Shown here: positions 16,466 to 25,198 of the stretch, piece after piece
Layout of the letters: the number at the start of each line of letters is the position of its first letter
Numbering within the stretch: the first letter of the stretch is position 1
NCBI GenBank assembly: GCA_902495705.1
Contig: CABUXT010000011.1
Coordinates: 1 to 56,351, forward strand
DNA length: 56,351 nucleotides
Direction: 5' to 3'
Origin: an uncultured cyanobacterium
GTDB lineage: Bacteria; Cyanobacteriota; Vampirovibrionia; Gastranaerophilales; Gastranaerophilaceae
Translations under genes and position numbers: made by a program
Notes under the pieces: model-generated
Seen by the model: only the letters and a program-made list of their open reading frames with translations
What the model was told of the DNA's origin: nothing
Databases searched by the model: none

Positions 16466-17329
16466 TTATAAATTTCTTACATAGGTATAGTATTCATTAT
16501 TTTTGTAACTTTCTGAAAATTTAACAATTTCATCTTTTGTCAAAAATCCCATACGGTATGCAATTTCTTCAAGACAAGCAATTTTTATTCCTTGGTTTTC
16601 TTCAATCGTTTGAACATATTGAGCAGCTTGCAATAACGAGCGGTGAGTTCCTGTATCAAGCCATGCAAAACCGCGTCCGAACAATTCGACATTTAATTTA
16701 CCTTTTTCAAGGTAGATTTTGTTTAAGTCGGTAATCTCAAGTTCTCCACGTGCAGACGGTTTTAGGCTCTTGGCATATTCAACAACACTGTTATCGTAAA
16801 AATACAAACCTGTAACTGCGTAAGTTGATTTTGGAACTGTCGGTTTTTCTTCAATACTTATTGCCTTGCCGTTTGAGTCAAATTCAACAACCCCAAATCT
16901 TTCAGGGTCTTTTACGTGATACCCAAATACCGTAGCCTCACCTGAATCTGCACATTTTACGGCATTTTGTAACATTGCGCTAAACCCGGGACCATAAAAA
17001 ATATTATCCCCCAATACAAGTGCAGCGGAGTCTTTGCCAATAAATTCTTCCCCTAATATAAAGGCTTGAGCCAAGCCATCCGGTGACGGTTGTTCTTTGT
17101 ATGAAAATTTTAGTCCGAATTGCTCACCTGTTCCGAGTAGTTTTTTGAAGTTTGGCAAATCTTGCGGAGTCGAAATTATTAAAATTTCTCTAATTCCTGC
17201 CAACATCAAAACCGAAATCGGATAGTAAATCATCGGTTTGTCGTAAATCGGCAACAATTGTTTTGAAATACCGATTGTGCTTGGATATAACCTTGTTCCG
17301 CTACCACCAGCCAGTACAATACCTTTCAT
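16466..17329 (-). CDS. rfbA: Glucose-1-phosphate thymidylyltransferase
   Basis: Makes dTDP-glucose from glucose-1-phosphate and dTTP, the first step of dTDP-deoxysugar synthesis. The 287-residue length is normal. The nucleotidyltransferase signature GIVLAGGSGTRLYP and the ISKQLLPIYDKPMIYYP segment are intact, as are LGDNIFYG and the EITDLN motif. Its start overlaps the rfbB stop as TAATG, so rfbB and rfbA are translationally coupled. Confidence 0.96.
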   Translation of the reverse strand: MKGIVLAGGSGTRLYPSTIGISKQLLPIYDKPMIYYPISVLMLAGIREILIISTPQDLPNFKKLLGTGEQFGLKFSYKEQPSPDGLAQAFILGEEFIGKDSAALVLGDNIFYGPGFSAMLQNAVKCADSGEATVFGYHVKDPERFGVVEFDSNGKAISIEEKPTVPKSTYAVTGLYFYDNSVVEYAKSLKPSARGELEITDLNKIYLEKGKLNVELFGRGFAWLDTGTHRSLLQAAQYVQTIEENQGIKIACLEEIAYRMGFLTKDEIVKFSESYKNNEYYTYVRNL

Positions 17330-18312
17330 TATTTTAGACTCACTTTCTTATCTTCAATGTGTTTCATCCAGTCTTGGTTGTTCAAATACCAATCTATAGT
17401 GATTTTTATACCTTCTTCAAAGGTCAATGACGGTTTCCAACCCAGTTCAGAAGTGATTTTGTCGTTAGAAATCGCATAACGTCTATCATGTCCCAATCTA
17501 TCTTCTACATATTTTATAGATGATTCATCTTTACCCATCGCATCAAGTATCAAATGGGTTATTTCCATGTTTGTTTTTTCGTTATGTCCGCCAATATTAT
17601 ACACTTCGCCGATTTTTCCATTATGCAAAACCGTATCAATTGCCTCGCAATGGTCATACACATACAACCAGTCACGAACATTCAAGCCATCACCATACAC
17701 AGGCACTTTTTCACCTTTCAACAACTGAGAAATGAAAAACGGAATAAGTTTTTCAGGGTATTGATATGGTCCGTAGTTGTTTGAACATCTTGTGTTAAGA
17801 GTTGGAAGGTTGTATGTCTCATGGTAAGCTCTCACAAGCATATCGGCACTTGCTTTACTAGCTGAATACGGACTGTTTGGAGCAAGCGGAGTTGTTTCGT
17901 AAAAATAACCTGTTTTGCCTAATGTTCCGTAAACTTCATCCGTTGAAACCTGCAAATATCTTTCAACACCAAGTTCTTTACTTGCTTGTAAAAGGTTCAA
18001 AGTTCCTTGAACATTTGTTTCAACAAAGATTTCAGGGTGTTTGATTGAGTTATCTACATGAGATTCTGCTGCGAAATTAACTACACAGTCAGATTCTTTG
18101 ACCAAATCTCTAACTAAATTTCTATCGCAAATGTTGCCATGTACAAACGTATAATTTGGCTTGTCTTTCACATCGTCAAGATTTTCCAAATTTCCGCAAT
18201 ATGTAAGCGCATCTAAATTTATAATTTTATAGTCAGGATGTTTTTTCAATTCGTGTCTGACAAAACAGCTTCCGATAAATCCCGCACCACCTGTTACTAG
18301 TATTGTTGTCAT
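17329..18312 (-). CDS. rfbB: dTDP-glucose 4,6-dehydratase
   Basis: Second step of the pathway: converts dTDP-glucose to dTDP-4-keto-6-deoxyglucose. A 327-residue extended-SDR enzyme with the NAD loop TGGAGFIGSCFVRH at the N-terminus, the catalytic Ser/Thr STDEVYG and the YSASKA motif. The start follows AGGAGA. The product can feed rfbC (towards rhamnose) and the FdtA/QdtA-type isomerase (towards a 3-amino sugar), and both enzymes are encoded nearby. Confidence 0.96.
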   Translation of the reverse strand: MTTILVTGGAGFIGSCFVRHELKKHPDYKIINLDALTYCGNLENLDDVKDKPNYTFVHGNICDRNLVRDLVKESDCVVNFAAESHVDNSIKHPEIFVETNVQGTLNLLQASKELGVERYLQVSTDEVYGTLGKTGYFYETTPLAPNSPYSASKASADMLVRAYHETYNLPTLNTRCSNNYGPYQYPEKLIPFFISQLLKGEKVPVYGDGLNVRDWLYVYDHCEAIDTVLHNGKIGEVYNIGGHNEKTNMEITHLILDAMGKDESSIKYVEDRLGHDRRYAISNDKITSELGWKPSLTFEEGIKITIDWYLNNQDWMKHIEDKKVSLK

Positions 18313-18352
18313 AGTTATATTATTCTCCTATTTTTTTATATAATTGAAGCTT

Positions 18353-18386
18353 GAAGTCCTGAGGGCAAGAAGGCAAGAGGTCAAGC
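18353..18386. repeat. Inverted repeat arm flanking the four-helix-bundle gene (rfbB side)
   Basis: Contains AGGCAAGAGGTCA at 18371-18383. The exact reverse complement of that 13-mer is at 18772-18784, on the other side of the small gene. The same 13-mer also lies at 45723-45735. Confidence 0.7.
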
Positions 18387-18400
18387 TATTTAAGTGTTTT

Positions 18401-18754
18401 TCACTCATTTACTGCCCCCATTAATTTATTCCTTAATGCATTAATTCTTCTTATTAAGGTCTTATTTTTATTATGAAGTTCCCCTAAGTTTTGTAAAAAT
18501 CCCAGCTCTTCGCATATTGTTAATACAACGTCCACTTCATCAAGAGATGCAGCAGCGATGTTTAAGAAATGCGAAAAATCTTTGGCGGAGGCTCTGCATT
18601 TGCCCTCTGCAATATTTAAAGGTACCGATACCATAGCTCTTTTAAGTTGGCTCTTTAGATTAAATTCCTCAGATTTTGGTAGCTTTTCTGCTAAATTGTA
18701 TACAATTTTCAAAATTTCAATAGATTCTGTCCAAATTTCAAGTTTCTTATACAT
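18401..18754 (-). CDS. Four-helix-bundle protein (S23/IVS-encoded protein family)
   Basis: A 117-residue protein of the family first seen in intervening sequences of 23S rRNA and related in fold to the Avd proteins of diversity-generating retroelements. Diagnostic segments are LEIWTESIEIL, LKRAMVSVPLNIAEG, SHFLNIAAASLDEV and ICEELGFL. Molecular function is not established. ATG 18754 is chosen because the family starts there; it overlaps the rfbC stop by 8 bases and AGGAGG lies 12 bases upstream. It interrupts the rfbC-rfbB order and is flanked by short inverted repeats, which suggests insertion. Confidence 0.85.
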   Translation of the reverse strand: MYKKLEIWTESIEILKIVYNLAEKLPKSEEFNLKSQLKRAMVSVPLNIAEGKCRASAKDFSHFLNIAAASLDEVDVVLTICEELGFLQNLGELHNKNKTLIRRINALRNKLMGAVNE

Positions 18755-19325
18755 TAAACAGCTTGCCCTCCTGACCTCTTGCCTTCTGAACTTCTGCCAA
18801 AGTTTTCTGCACTTTGTCTTTGTCTGACAAAATTGGTTCAAAGTCGATTTCCCAGTCGATATTGATATCTTTGTCGTTCCAAAGAATACCGCAATCAGCC
18901 TCCGGACAATATTCTCCGCTTGCTTTGTATAAAAGTTCAACCTCATCTGATAGGGCTACAAAACCATGTGCAAAACCTTCAGGAATAAATAACATATGCT
19001 TGTTTTCCTCAGATAATTCGACTTTTACGTATTTTCCAAAGGTCTTGGAATTTGGGCGAATATCTACAGCTACGTCGTAGATTCTGCCTTTTGAACATCT
19101 CACAAGTTTTGCTTGCGCATGAGGGGCTTTTTGGAAATGCAATCCGCGAAGAACTCCTTTGGTTGACTTTGAATGATTGTCCTGATTAAATTCAACAGTT
19201 ATCCCGTTTGCGAAGAAATCTGATTTTTTGTATGTTTCCATAAAAAATCCGCGCTTGTCTCCAAATACTTTCGGTTTTACCAATATTACATCCGGTATTA
19301 TTTGTTTTTCATAGTCAAATGGCAT
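18747..19325 (-). CDS. rfbC: dTDP-4-dehydrorhamnose 3,5-epimerase
   Basis: Cupin-fold epimerase of dTDP-L-rhamnose synthesis, acting on dTDP-4-keto-6-deoxyglucose. The 192 residues include KVFGDKRGFFMETY, the QDNHSKSTKGVLRGLHFQ region with the catalytic His, and FIPEGFAHGFVAL. The start follows AGGAGA. The last ten or so residues (KARGQEGKLFNV) are encoded by the repeat arm at 18761-18794, so the native C-terminus seems to have been replaced. The reductase rfbD, needed to finish rhamnose, is not in this window. Confidence 0.93.
   Translation of the reverse strand: MPFDYEKQIIPDVILVKPKVFGDKRGFFMETYKKSDFFANGITVEFNQDNHSKSTKGVLRGLHFQKAPHAQAKLVRCSKGRIYDVAVDIRPNSKTFGKYVKVELSEENKHMLFIPEGFAHGFVALSDEVELLYKASGEYCPEADCGILWNDKDINIDWEIDFEPILSDKDKVQKTLAEVQKARGQEGKLFNV
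18761..18794. repeat. Inverted repeat arm flanking the four-helix-bundle gene (rfbC side)
   Basis: Imperfect inverted copy of 18353-18386 with a perfect 13-bp core. It overlaps the last codons of rfbC and contains the AGGAGG that may serve as ribosome-binding site for the small gene. Confidence 0.7.
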
Positions 19326-19333
19326 TGTTTCTC

Positions 19334-20296
19334 CTAAAATAACTTGTTTTTTGAATAAATCGTTTTGTTGAAAAGTTCGACTTTCACCGTACGAGTATTT
19401 ATCTTTTGGTATTTATATAACATAAGAATGTTGGGAATACCAGTTTTGTGATAACAAACACCCTCGTTATAGATTTTCAAAAGTTCCTCGTTTTTGTGAT
19501 TAGCAAGGTATTGTCCTAAAAGTTCCTGCTCATAATTTCGCGTTTGGGTTGTTAATTCGCTCATTCTGGCGTTGTTGCCGATTGTATTTGTATCGTGGAT
19601 TCTATACGAAAACAAAATTTCATCAATAAATTTCATTTTTTTGTATTTTGAAATTTGCAACATCAGCCAAAAATCTTCTAATGGCGCGTTTTTAGTAAAA
19701 TTGCCAATCGTGTCAAAAATGTTTTTTCTGATAAGATAACCGTTTGGAATGTAGTTTTCTTTATACAAAGTTTTGTATGAACCAAAATCGTCAGATAAAA
19801 AATCAATCTTTAACTTTGAAGAAAGAAAATCTTTAACCGTTTTGTATTTTGCATTTTTTATGTTTGAAGTGAAAGCTTTTTGAGTTCTGAAAATCTGCTT
19901 GCCATTAGAATCTACATACTCGTTATCTCCAACAACAAGGGCGTAATCAGGATTGTCTTGCAAAAATTTCACTTCTTTTTCTATAGCTTGCGGTTTTGCC
20001 AAATCGTCTGATGCGATTATGTAGACAAATTCTCCGCTTGACAGTTCTAACAACTTATTCAATGTCAAACAAGTCCCTTCATTTTGCTTGGTTTCAAAAT
20101 AAATTTTTACAAAATGTTTTTCGCATTTTTGTTTTAGTTCCAAGATTTTTTCCCAAGTTTTATCTTTTGAACCATCATCAAGAATAATTAGTTCAATATT
20201 AGAGTATGTCTGATTGATTATTGATTCTATTGTTTCTTGGATATAATTTTCGTGATTATATGCAGGAATAAGAACTGATACAAGATTATTTTCCAT
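19334..20296 (-). CDS. Glycosyltransferase family 2
   Basis: A 320-residue GT2 enzyme. The N-terminus is VSVLIPAYNHENYI, with LDDGSKDKTWE and the metal-binding SDD of IIASDDLAKP. It keeps the LEDFWLMLQIS acceptor-side motif typical of GT2 enzymes with an ED(F/W) catalytic region. A TTG at 20305 is in frame, but ATG 20296 puts the conserved strand at residue 5 and is preferred. It follows the DUF1796 gene by only a few bases. Sugar specificity is unknown. Confidence 0.9.
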   Translation of the reverse strand: MENNLVSVLIPAYNHENYIQETIESIINQTYSNIELIILDDGSKDKTWEKILELKQKCEKHFVKIYFETKQNEGTCLTLNKLLELSSGEFVYIIASDDLAKPQAIEKEVKFLQDNPDYALVVGDNEYVDSNGKQIFRTQKAFTSNIKNAKYKTVKDFLSSKLKIDFLSDDFGSYKTLYKENYIPNGYLIRKNIFDTIGNFTKNAPLEDFWLMLQISKYKKMKFIDEILFSYRIHDTNTIGNNARMSELTTQTRNYEQELLGQYLANHKNEELLKIYNEGVCYHKTGIPNILMLYKYQKINTRTVKVELFNKTIYSKNKLF

Positions 20297-20305
20297 TTTT
20301 GCCAA

Positions 20306-21076
20306 TTACTCTCTTTCTTTTCCAATTATTAAATCAAATCTTATTCCGAAAACATATAATTTAAGCCTAAAAATGGTAGATACATTAGGAATAAAACTTA
20401 TTTTTATACCTTTTTTAATTTTTTGAACAGTTATTGTTTTAGAATTATTTAAGTTAGACATTTTGATATAATCTAAAAATGCCCATTCAAAATTAGTTTT
20501 TGCAAAATCATAGGAATTTTGTTTTCTTGTATATTTACATAGTTCTATATTTTCAAAACAAAGACTGGTTTCTTCAGTATTATTAAAGGATAAAATTTTA
20601 ATATTTATATTTTTTGTAGGATATAATTCTTTTAACTTGTCATACAAATACTTAAAAGGCTCAATTTCTACTCCATAATTCATTGCAAAAATAAATAAAA
20701 TATTATTGGATTTTTCTATATAATTTAATAATCTGCTAAATCTTCTATTGATTTTATTTTTAACGTTATTGTATTCTACTAATTCACGACTTTTAAAATG
20801 ATTTGCCCATACAATTCCTGTTATAATATCTTTATATTGTATATTTTCTTTATGTTTTGGATTTAATGGTAATTCTTCCAAATTTTCTTTTAGTAACTGG
20901 TCTTTAAAATGTTTTGCAAAACTATCTGCCAATTTATACACAGCATCGGTATTATCAAAATATGTCCAGTCAAAAGGCAACGCGAATTTTCGTAATCCCC
21001 TAATTTGAAGATTATGAGCAACAGAACAATTCCCCCCAAGAGAACAAACTAAATCATATATTTGTTTACCACTCAT
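20306..21076 (-). CDS. DUF1796 family putative cysteine peptidase
   Basis: A 256-residue protein with the DUF1796 start SLGGNCSVAHNLQIRGLRKFALPFDW; the family is annotated as a putative papain-like peptidase, but members often sit in polysaccharide clusters and proteolysis is unproven. C17 in GGNCSV is the candidate nucleophile. The C-terminal 60 residues are strand-rich and may form an accessory domain. The ATG overlaps the aminotransferase stop by 11 bases, so the genes are coupled. In context it may modify or handle glycan-linked substrates, but this is speculation. Confidence 0.8.
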   Translation of the reverse strand: MSGKQIYDLVCSLGGNCSVAHNLQIRGLRKFALPFDWTYFDNTDAVYKLADSFAKHFKDQLLKENLEELPLNPKHKENIQYKDIITGIVWANHFKSRELVEYNNVKNKINRRFSRLLNYIEKSNNILFIFAMNYGVEIEPFKYLYDKLKELYPTKNINIKILSFNNTEETSLCFENIELCKYTRKQNSYDFAKTNFEWAFLDYIKMSNLNNSKTITVQKIKKGIKISFIPNVSTIFRLKLYVFGIRFDLIIGKERE

Positions 21077-22151
21077 TTACAACCTCAACAACTTTTTCTA
21101 CTTCTGAATCCGTCATTACAGGGGAAATCGGCAAACTTAAAATTGTGTTGTGGATTTCTTCTGTAATCGGAAAAGATAAATCGTTCCACTCTTTATACGC
21201 TCCTTGTTTATGAGGAGGGGTCGGATAGTGAATAATTGTTTGGATTTCTTTGTTTTTCAAATATTTTTGGAATTCATCTCTGTTTTTGGTTCTCACTGCA
21301 AAAATATGCCAAACATGAGATTTTTCATCATAAGTTTCAGGCAAAATTATTTTTGGATTTTTTATATTTTCTCTGTAATATTTTGAAATTTCGCGGCGCT
21401 TGTTGTTATCTGAGTCTAAATGTTTTAATTTTACATCCAAAACTGCAGCCTGAATTTCATCCAGTCGTGAGTTTACCCCCTTATAAATATGATGATATTT
21501 TCTATCTGAACCGTAATTTGCGATGGCTTTTATTTTATTAAATAACTTTTCGTCATTTGTTGTAACAGCTCCGCCATCTCCCATACAGCCAAGATTTTTC
21601 CCCGGATAAAATGAAAATCCGCTTGCATCACCAAGGTTTCCTGTGCATTTGCCTTGATAGATTGCACCATGAGCTTGTGCGGAATCTTCAATGATTTTTA
21701 GATTGTACTTTTTAGCAATCTCCCAAATTTTTTCCATTTGAACAGCTTGCCCATATAGGTGAACCACCATAATCGCTTTGGTTTTCGGAGTTATTTTTTC
21801 TTCAATATTATCAGGGTTTATATTGTATGTTTTGATGTCAGGTTCAACTAAAATCGGAGTACATCCGTTTTCTGAAATTGCTAAAATCGTTGCAATATAT
21901 GTATTTGCAGGAACAATTATTTCATCACCTTTGCCAAAACCATAAGCTTTTATTATCAAGTTCAAAGCATCAAGTCCGTTTGCTACCCCTAGGGCAAATT
22001 TTGTGCCACAAAAATTCGCAAAGTTTTTGGTGAAAATTTCGTTTTCTTCCCCTTGGAGATACCAACCTTTATCAAGGATATTTTTTATCCTTGAATCAAT
22101 TTCTTCTCTATATCTATTGTTTATTTTTTCTAAGTCTAAAAATTTTATCAT
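21066..22151 (-). CDS. DegT/DnrJ/EryC1-family sugar aminotransferase (FdtB/QdtB-like)
   Basis: A 361-residue PLP enzyme predicted to aminate dTDP-3-keto-6-deoxyhexose at C3. Recognisable parts are the ANGLDALNL region, DEIIVPANTYIAT, the EDSAQAHGA motif that stacks on PLP, and the FSFYPGKNLGCMGDGGA segment, whose Lys is the internal aldimine. It overlaps its neighbours on both sides (TAATG at the start). With the isomerase at 25198 and the acetyltransferase at 24767 it completes a dTDP-Fuc3NAc or dTDP-Qui3NAc route; which epimer cannot be told by eye. Confidence 0.9.
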   Translation of the reverse strand: MIKFLDLEKINNRYREEIDSRIKNILDKGWYLQGEENEIFTKNFANFCGTKFALGVANGLDALNLIIKAYGFGKGDEIIVPANTYIATILAISENGCTPILVEPDIKTYNINPDNIEEKITPKTKAIMVVHLYGQAVQMEKIWEIAKKYNLKIIEDSAQAHGAIYQGKCTGNLGDASGFSFYPGKNLGCMGDGGAVTTNDEKLFNKIKAIANYGSDRKYHHIYKGVNSRLDEIQAAVLDVKLKHLDSDNNKRREISKYYRENIKNPKIILPETYDEKSHVWHIFAVRTKNRDEFQKYLKNKEIQTIIHYPTPPHKQGAYKEWNDLSFPITEEIHNTILSLPISPVMTDSEVEKVVEVVNEW

Positions 22152-24754
22152 TAATTTACTCCTAATTCCTTTTTAATATAGCCAAGTACAAATGTTGAGA
22201 CATTCGGATAGTTGACCATCAATTCTTTCTTGGCAAATTCCTCTCTATTAGCTGCCATTGGGTCATTTTCTTTGATGATTACATTATCAATATAATCGTA
22301 GATTTCTTCTTTTGAAAATGCCTTGTAGCAGTTTTCAAGGATTTGTTTTCCGTTATCCATAAAGAATTTGTCAATTGAATCTTTTGTTTTTAACATGTAG
22401 CAAACTGGTTTGCCTGTGAACATGTATTCTGCCAAAAATGATGAACAGTCGTGAATAATTCCGTCAGAATTTGCAAAAGTTTCAAAATAATCGCCACCTG
22501 CTTGATATGTCAGGTTTGGATTCTTTTCTAATTTTTTGAAATATTCATCTGTTTTCTCTTCTCCCCAGATGTGGTTTTGTGCTAATGTCACACGCAATAG
22601 CGGATGTGGGCGGAAGATAAAATCAATTTGCGGATATTTTTTCGGTAACTCTTGGAACAGTTCAGCGTATTCTAAAAAGTTGCTTAATCCGATTGAATTT
22701 CTGAATTTCGCCTCTATCGTGTGGTGCGGTGCAATGATGATTGTTTTTCGCTCACGTTTGTGGATAGATTGTTTTGCAAGGTTATCCATTTTCATATAGC
22801 CTGCAAGTACAAGATTTTCACCGTGCGTTTTCATGGAATTGCTGTATTCGTTCATCGTTGCAGGAGATTCAGAAAAAACTTTCCACATTTTAGATAAACT
22901 TACCAATGCTGCAACTCTTCTTGCCCACAACACAGCAGGATATCCGTAGTTGAAATATATCGGCAAAATATCTTTTTTAGAAAGCTTTCCAATTCTATAT
23001 AACTTGTGAGTCATTCCATCATAAGGATTTGCACTGCAAACTATATCCATTTCTTTAGAAAAATCAATGAATTTTTTGTGTTTTTCATCCCAAGATTTTT
23101 GAACATTTTTATACTTTGCTCCGAGGGTTTTATATGTTTTTTCCATTTGAATATACATATTATCTTCTCCGCGCGAAATGTCAGGAATGACGATAATTTG
23201 CGGTTCAAATAACTCATCTTCAAGCATTTTTTGATATAGCGGTTCGGCAGGAAAAACCGAGTCAAAAATAACTAAAAATGAAACTTTAATTTTTTGATTA
23301 TTTTTGATTTTTTCGTTCAAATTTTGCACAACTTTTTCATATTTAGAATATAATTTCCTAATCTCACTTGCCTCAAATTCTTCACACTTTTGGGTTGGGA
23401 GTGTAACTCCTCGCCGTTTTAAGCGTTTGGCAAAATGTGAATAAATTTTATAATCAAATTTTGAAAAAGTTTCTTTGTTTTTATTATATAAATTGCAAAT
23501 CAATCTATATATTTTTCTTTTTAAATTTAGATTTCTTATATGAATATAATCATCCCATAAGTAACCATTTTCTCTAAATTTTGAAAACTCATTTACCGTT
23601 TTGGCAATTGATTTCAATTCCATACATTTATTAATTGTCAAGGTAGATTCTTTAGCATACTTTATAAACTTTTTAAAAGAAGTTTCAACCATATGATTTT
23701 CAATTAAATAATTATAGCATTGATTACCTAGTTCTGCTTTTTTATTATTTTTATAAATCATGTCTATAATTTCATTTAGAGAATATGTTTTTATTAGATA
23801 TTTATCTACCAATTCCTCTTCACAGCCTAGGTTATAGTACTTAGAATCAAAAAGAAAATAATATCTATCAATATCATGTGGTTTCATATCATAAATTGGA
23901 ATAGCCACAGGTAATTTCATTGAAGCAGCATCTAGTGATGCAATTCCAAAATTAAATAACATATCTATATGAGTAGATATATATTTTTTTAATTCTTCAC
24001 CATGTAAATATGATGTAAGAATTAAATTAAATTTTTCACCATAATATTTTGTGTCAATTTTTGATGCATGAGTACCATCTCCAATTATGTGAACATTGAT
24101 AGTTTTATCAGTATTCAAATTATATATATTATTTAAAAAATTTATTACGGTCTCGATTTTATCAATGTCAAGACGGCACACACATCCAATATTAATTTCA
24201 TTTTCTGATATTAATTTATCATTTTGATATTCTAAATTAGTTTTTTCAATAAATGCAGGAATGTATTTCTCTTCAAAATTTACATTACTAAAGTCAACTG
24301 TTGCGTCATAACAGGCTTTATCCATAAAACTCATTGCATTAGAATCAGAAATTAATTTGAATATTTTTTCTTTTTCTTTATCTTTTTTTACACTTAGATT
24401 ACTAATTAAAAACTGTGAGGTTTTAGGATGAAAATTTATTAAATAAATTTTACCTAAAAGAATATTTTTAAAGTTTTCAAGCAATAATGGCAACATGTGA
24501 CATGACGTAAAAAATATTGTATTTTCGTCAAATATACCATTAGTTTCTTCATAATTTATAAAATGGACATTTGAACAATTATTTGTTTGTTGATATGTTT
24601 TTGTATATGGTGAATTGGTATAATTTACTATATATGCTTCATAATCAGGTAAATTACTACAATACTCTGCAAGCTTGTAGAAATAAAACAGCGCACCACT
24701 AATCTTGTGTCGATGTGGATGGTAAAAACATATCTTTTGCTTATTATCTTTCAT
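22151..24754 (-). CDS. Fusion of GT4-like glycosyltransferase and CDP-glycerol phosphotransferase-like (TagB/F) domain
   Basis: An 867-residue bifunctional-looking protein. The N-terminal part (about 1-380) resembles a GT-B glycosyltransferase, with INIGCVCRLD and VHIIGDGTH in the nucleotide-binding half. The C-terminal part (about 480-867) resembles CDP-glycerol glycerophosphotransferases of teichoic acid synthesis: IIIAPHHTIE, IDFIFRPHPLL and DGIIHDCSSFLAEY followed by TGKPVCYM. A basic helical linker joins them. The codon use of the first half is more AT-rich than that of the second, so the fusion may be recent. Predicted to add a sugar and a polyol-phosphate to the surface glycan. Start ATG after AGAGGAAA. 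Confidence 0.75.
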   Translation of the reverse strand: MKDNKQKICFYHPHRHKISGALFYFYKLAEYCSNLPDYEAYIVNYTNSPYTKTYQQTNNCSNVHFINYEETNGIFDENTIFFTSCHMLPLLLENFKNILLGKIYLINFHPKTSQFLISNLSVKKDKEKEKIFKLISDSNAMSFMDKACYDATVDFSNVNFEEKYIPAFIEKTNLEYQNDKLISENEINIGCVCRLDIDKIETVINFLNNIYNLNTDKTINVHIIGDGTHASKIDTKYYGEKFNLILTSYLHGEELKKYISTHIDMLFNFGIASLDAASMKLPVAIPIYDMKPHDIDRYYFLFDSKYYNLGCEEELVDKYLIKTYSLNEIIDMIYKNNKKAELGNQCYNYLIENHMVETSFKKFIKYAKESTLTINKCMELKSIAKTVNEFSKFRENGYLWDDYIHIRNLNLKRKIYRLICNLYNKNKETFSKFDYKIYSHFAKRLKRRGVTLPTQKCEEFEASEIRKLYSKYEKVVQNLNEKIKNNQKIKVSFLVIFDSVFPAEPLYQKMLEDELFEPQIIVIPDISRGEDNMYIQMEKTYKTLGAKYKNVQKSWDEKHKKFIDFSKEMDIVCSANPYDGMTHKLYRIGKLSKKDILPIYFNYGYPAVLWARRVAALVSLSKMWKVFSESPATMNEYSNSMKTHGENLVLAGYMKMDNLAKQSIHKRERKTIIIAPHHTIEAKFRNSIGLSNFLEYAELFQELPKKYPQIDFIFRPHPLLRVTLAQNHIWGEEKTDEYFKKLEKNPNLTYQAGGDYFETFANSDGIIHDCSSFLAEYMFTGKPVCYMLKTKDSIDKFFMDNGKQILENCYKAFSKEEIYDYIDNVIIKENDPMAANREEFAKKELMVNYPNVSTFVLGYIKKELGVN

Positions 24755-24766
24755 AATTTCCTCTTT

Positions 24767-25198
24767 TCAAATTTTATTTTTTACAATTGAATTAGGTTTG
24801 ACGTTTTTGGTGACGATGCATCCTGCGCCAACTGTTGCGTTTTCGCCAATTTCAACATTAGGCAAAATTGTTGCATTGGCTCCAATACTTGCGCCTTTTC
24901 TAATTACAATCGGTTCAAGTTTAAAATCTTTATTTTTTGATTTCGGATATTTGTCGTTGCAAAAAGTTGCATTTGGTCCGACAAATACGTTATCTTCAAT
25001 TGTTATTCCATCATATAAATAAACGCCGTTTTTTATCGTCACGTTATCTCCGATTTTAACATCATTTTCGATAAAACAATTTGAGCAAATATTACAATTT
25101 TTTCCAATTTTTGCGTTAGGCAAAACCACACAAAACTGCCATATATTTGTCCCTTCGCCAATATTCGAGCTTTGAACATCTGATAAATTATGTATCAT
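24767..25198 (-). CDS. LbH-fold sugar N-acetyltransferase (FdtC/QdtC-like)
   Basis: A 143-residue left-handed beta-helix acetyltransferase made of hexapeptide repeats (IGEGTN, IGKNCN, IGDNVT, IEDNVF, IGANAT, IGENAT). It matches enzymes that acetylate the 3-amino group of dTDP-3-amino-3,6-dideoxyhexoses with acetyl-CoA. The FCNDKYP loop with its catalytic-region His-free variant is typical of short members. Its ATG overlaps the isomerase stop as TAATG. It provides the last step of dTDP-3-acetamido sugar synthesis in this locus. Confidence 0.88.
   Translation of the reverse strand: MIHNLSDVQSSNIGEGTNIWQFCVVLPNAKIGKNCNICSNCFIENDVKIGDNVTIKNGVYLYDGITIEDNVFVGPNATFCNDKYPKSKNKDFKLEPIVIRKGASIGANATILPNVEIGENATVGAGCIVTKNVKPNSIVKNKI

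Noticed and set aside
18401..18754. Diversity-generating retroelement (Avd-like protein)
   Set aside because: The four-helix-bundle family includes Avd, but no reverse transcriptase or template/variable repeat pair is present here.
18747..19325. Complete dTDP-L-rhamnose operon
   Set aside because: rfbA, rfbB and rfbC are here, but no reductase (rfbD) gene is present in the window.
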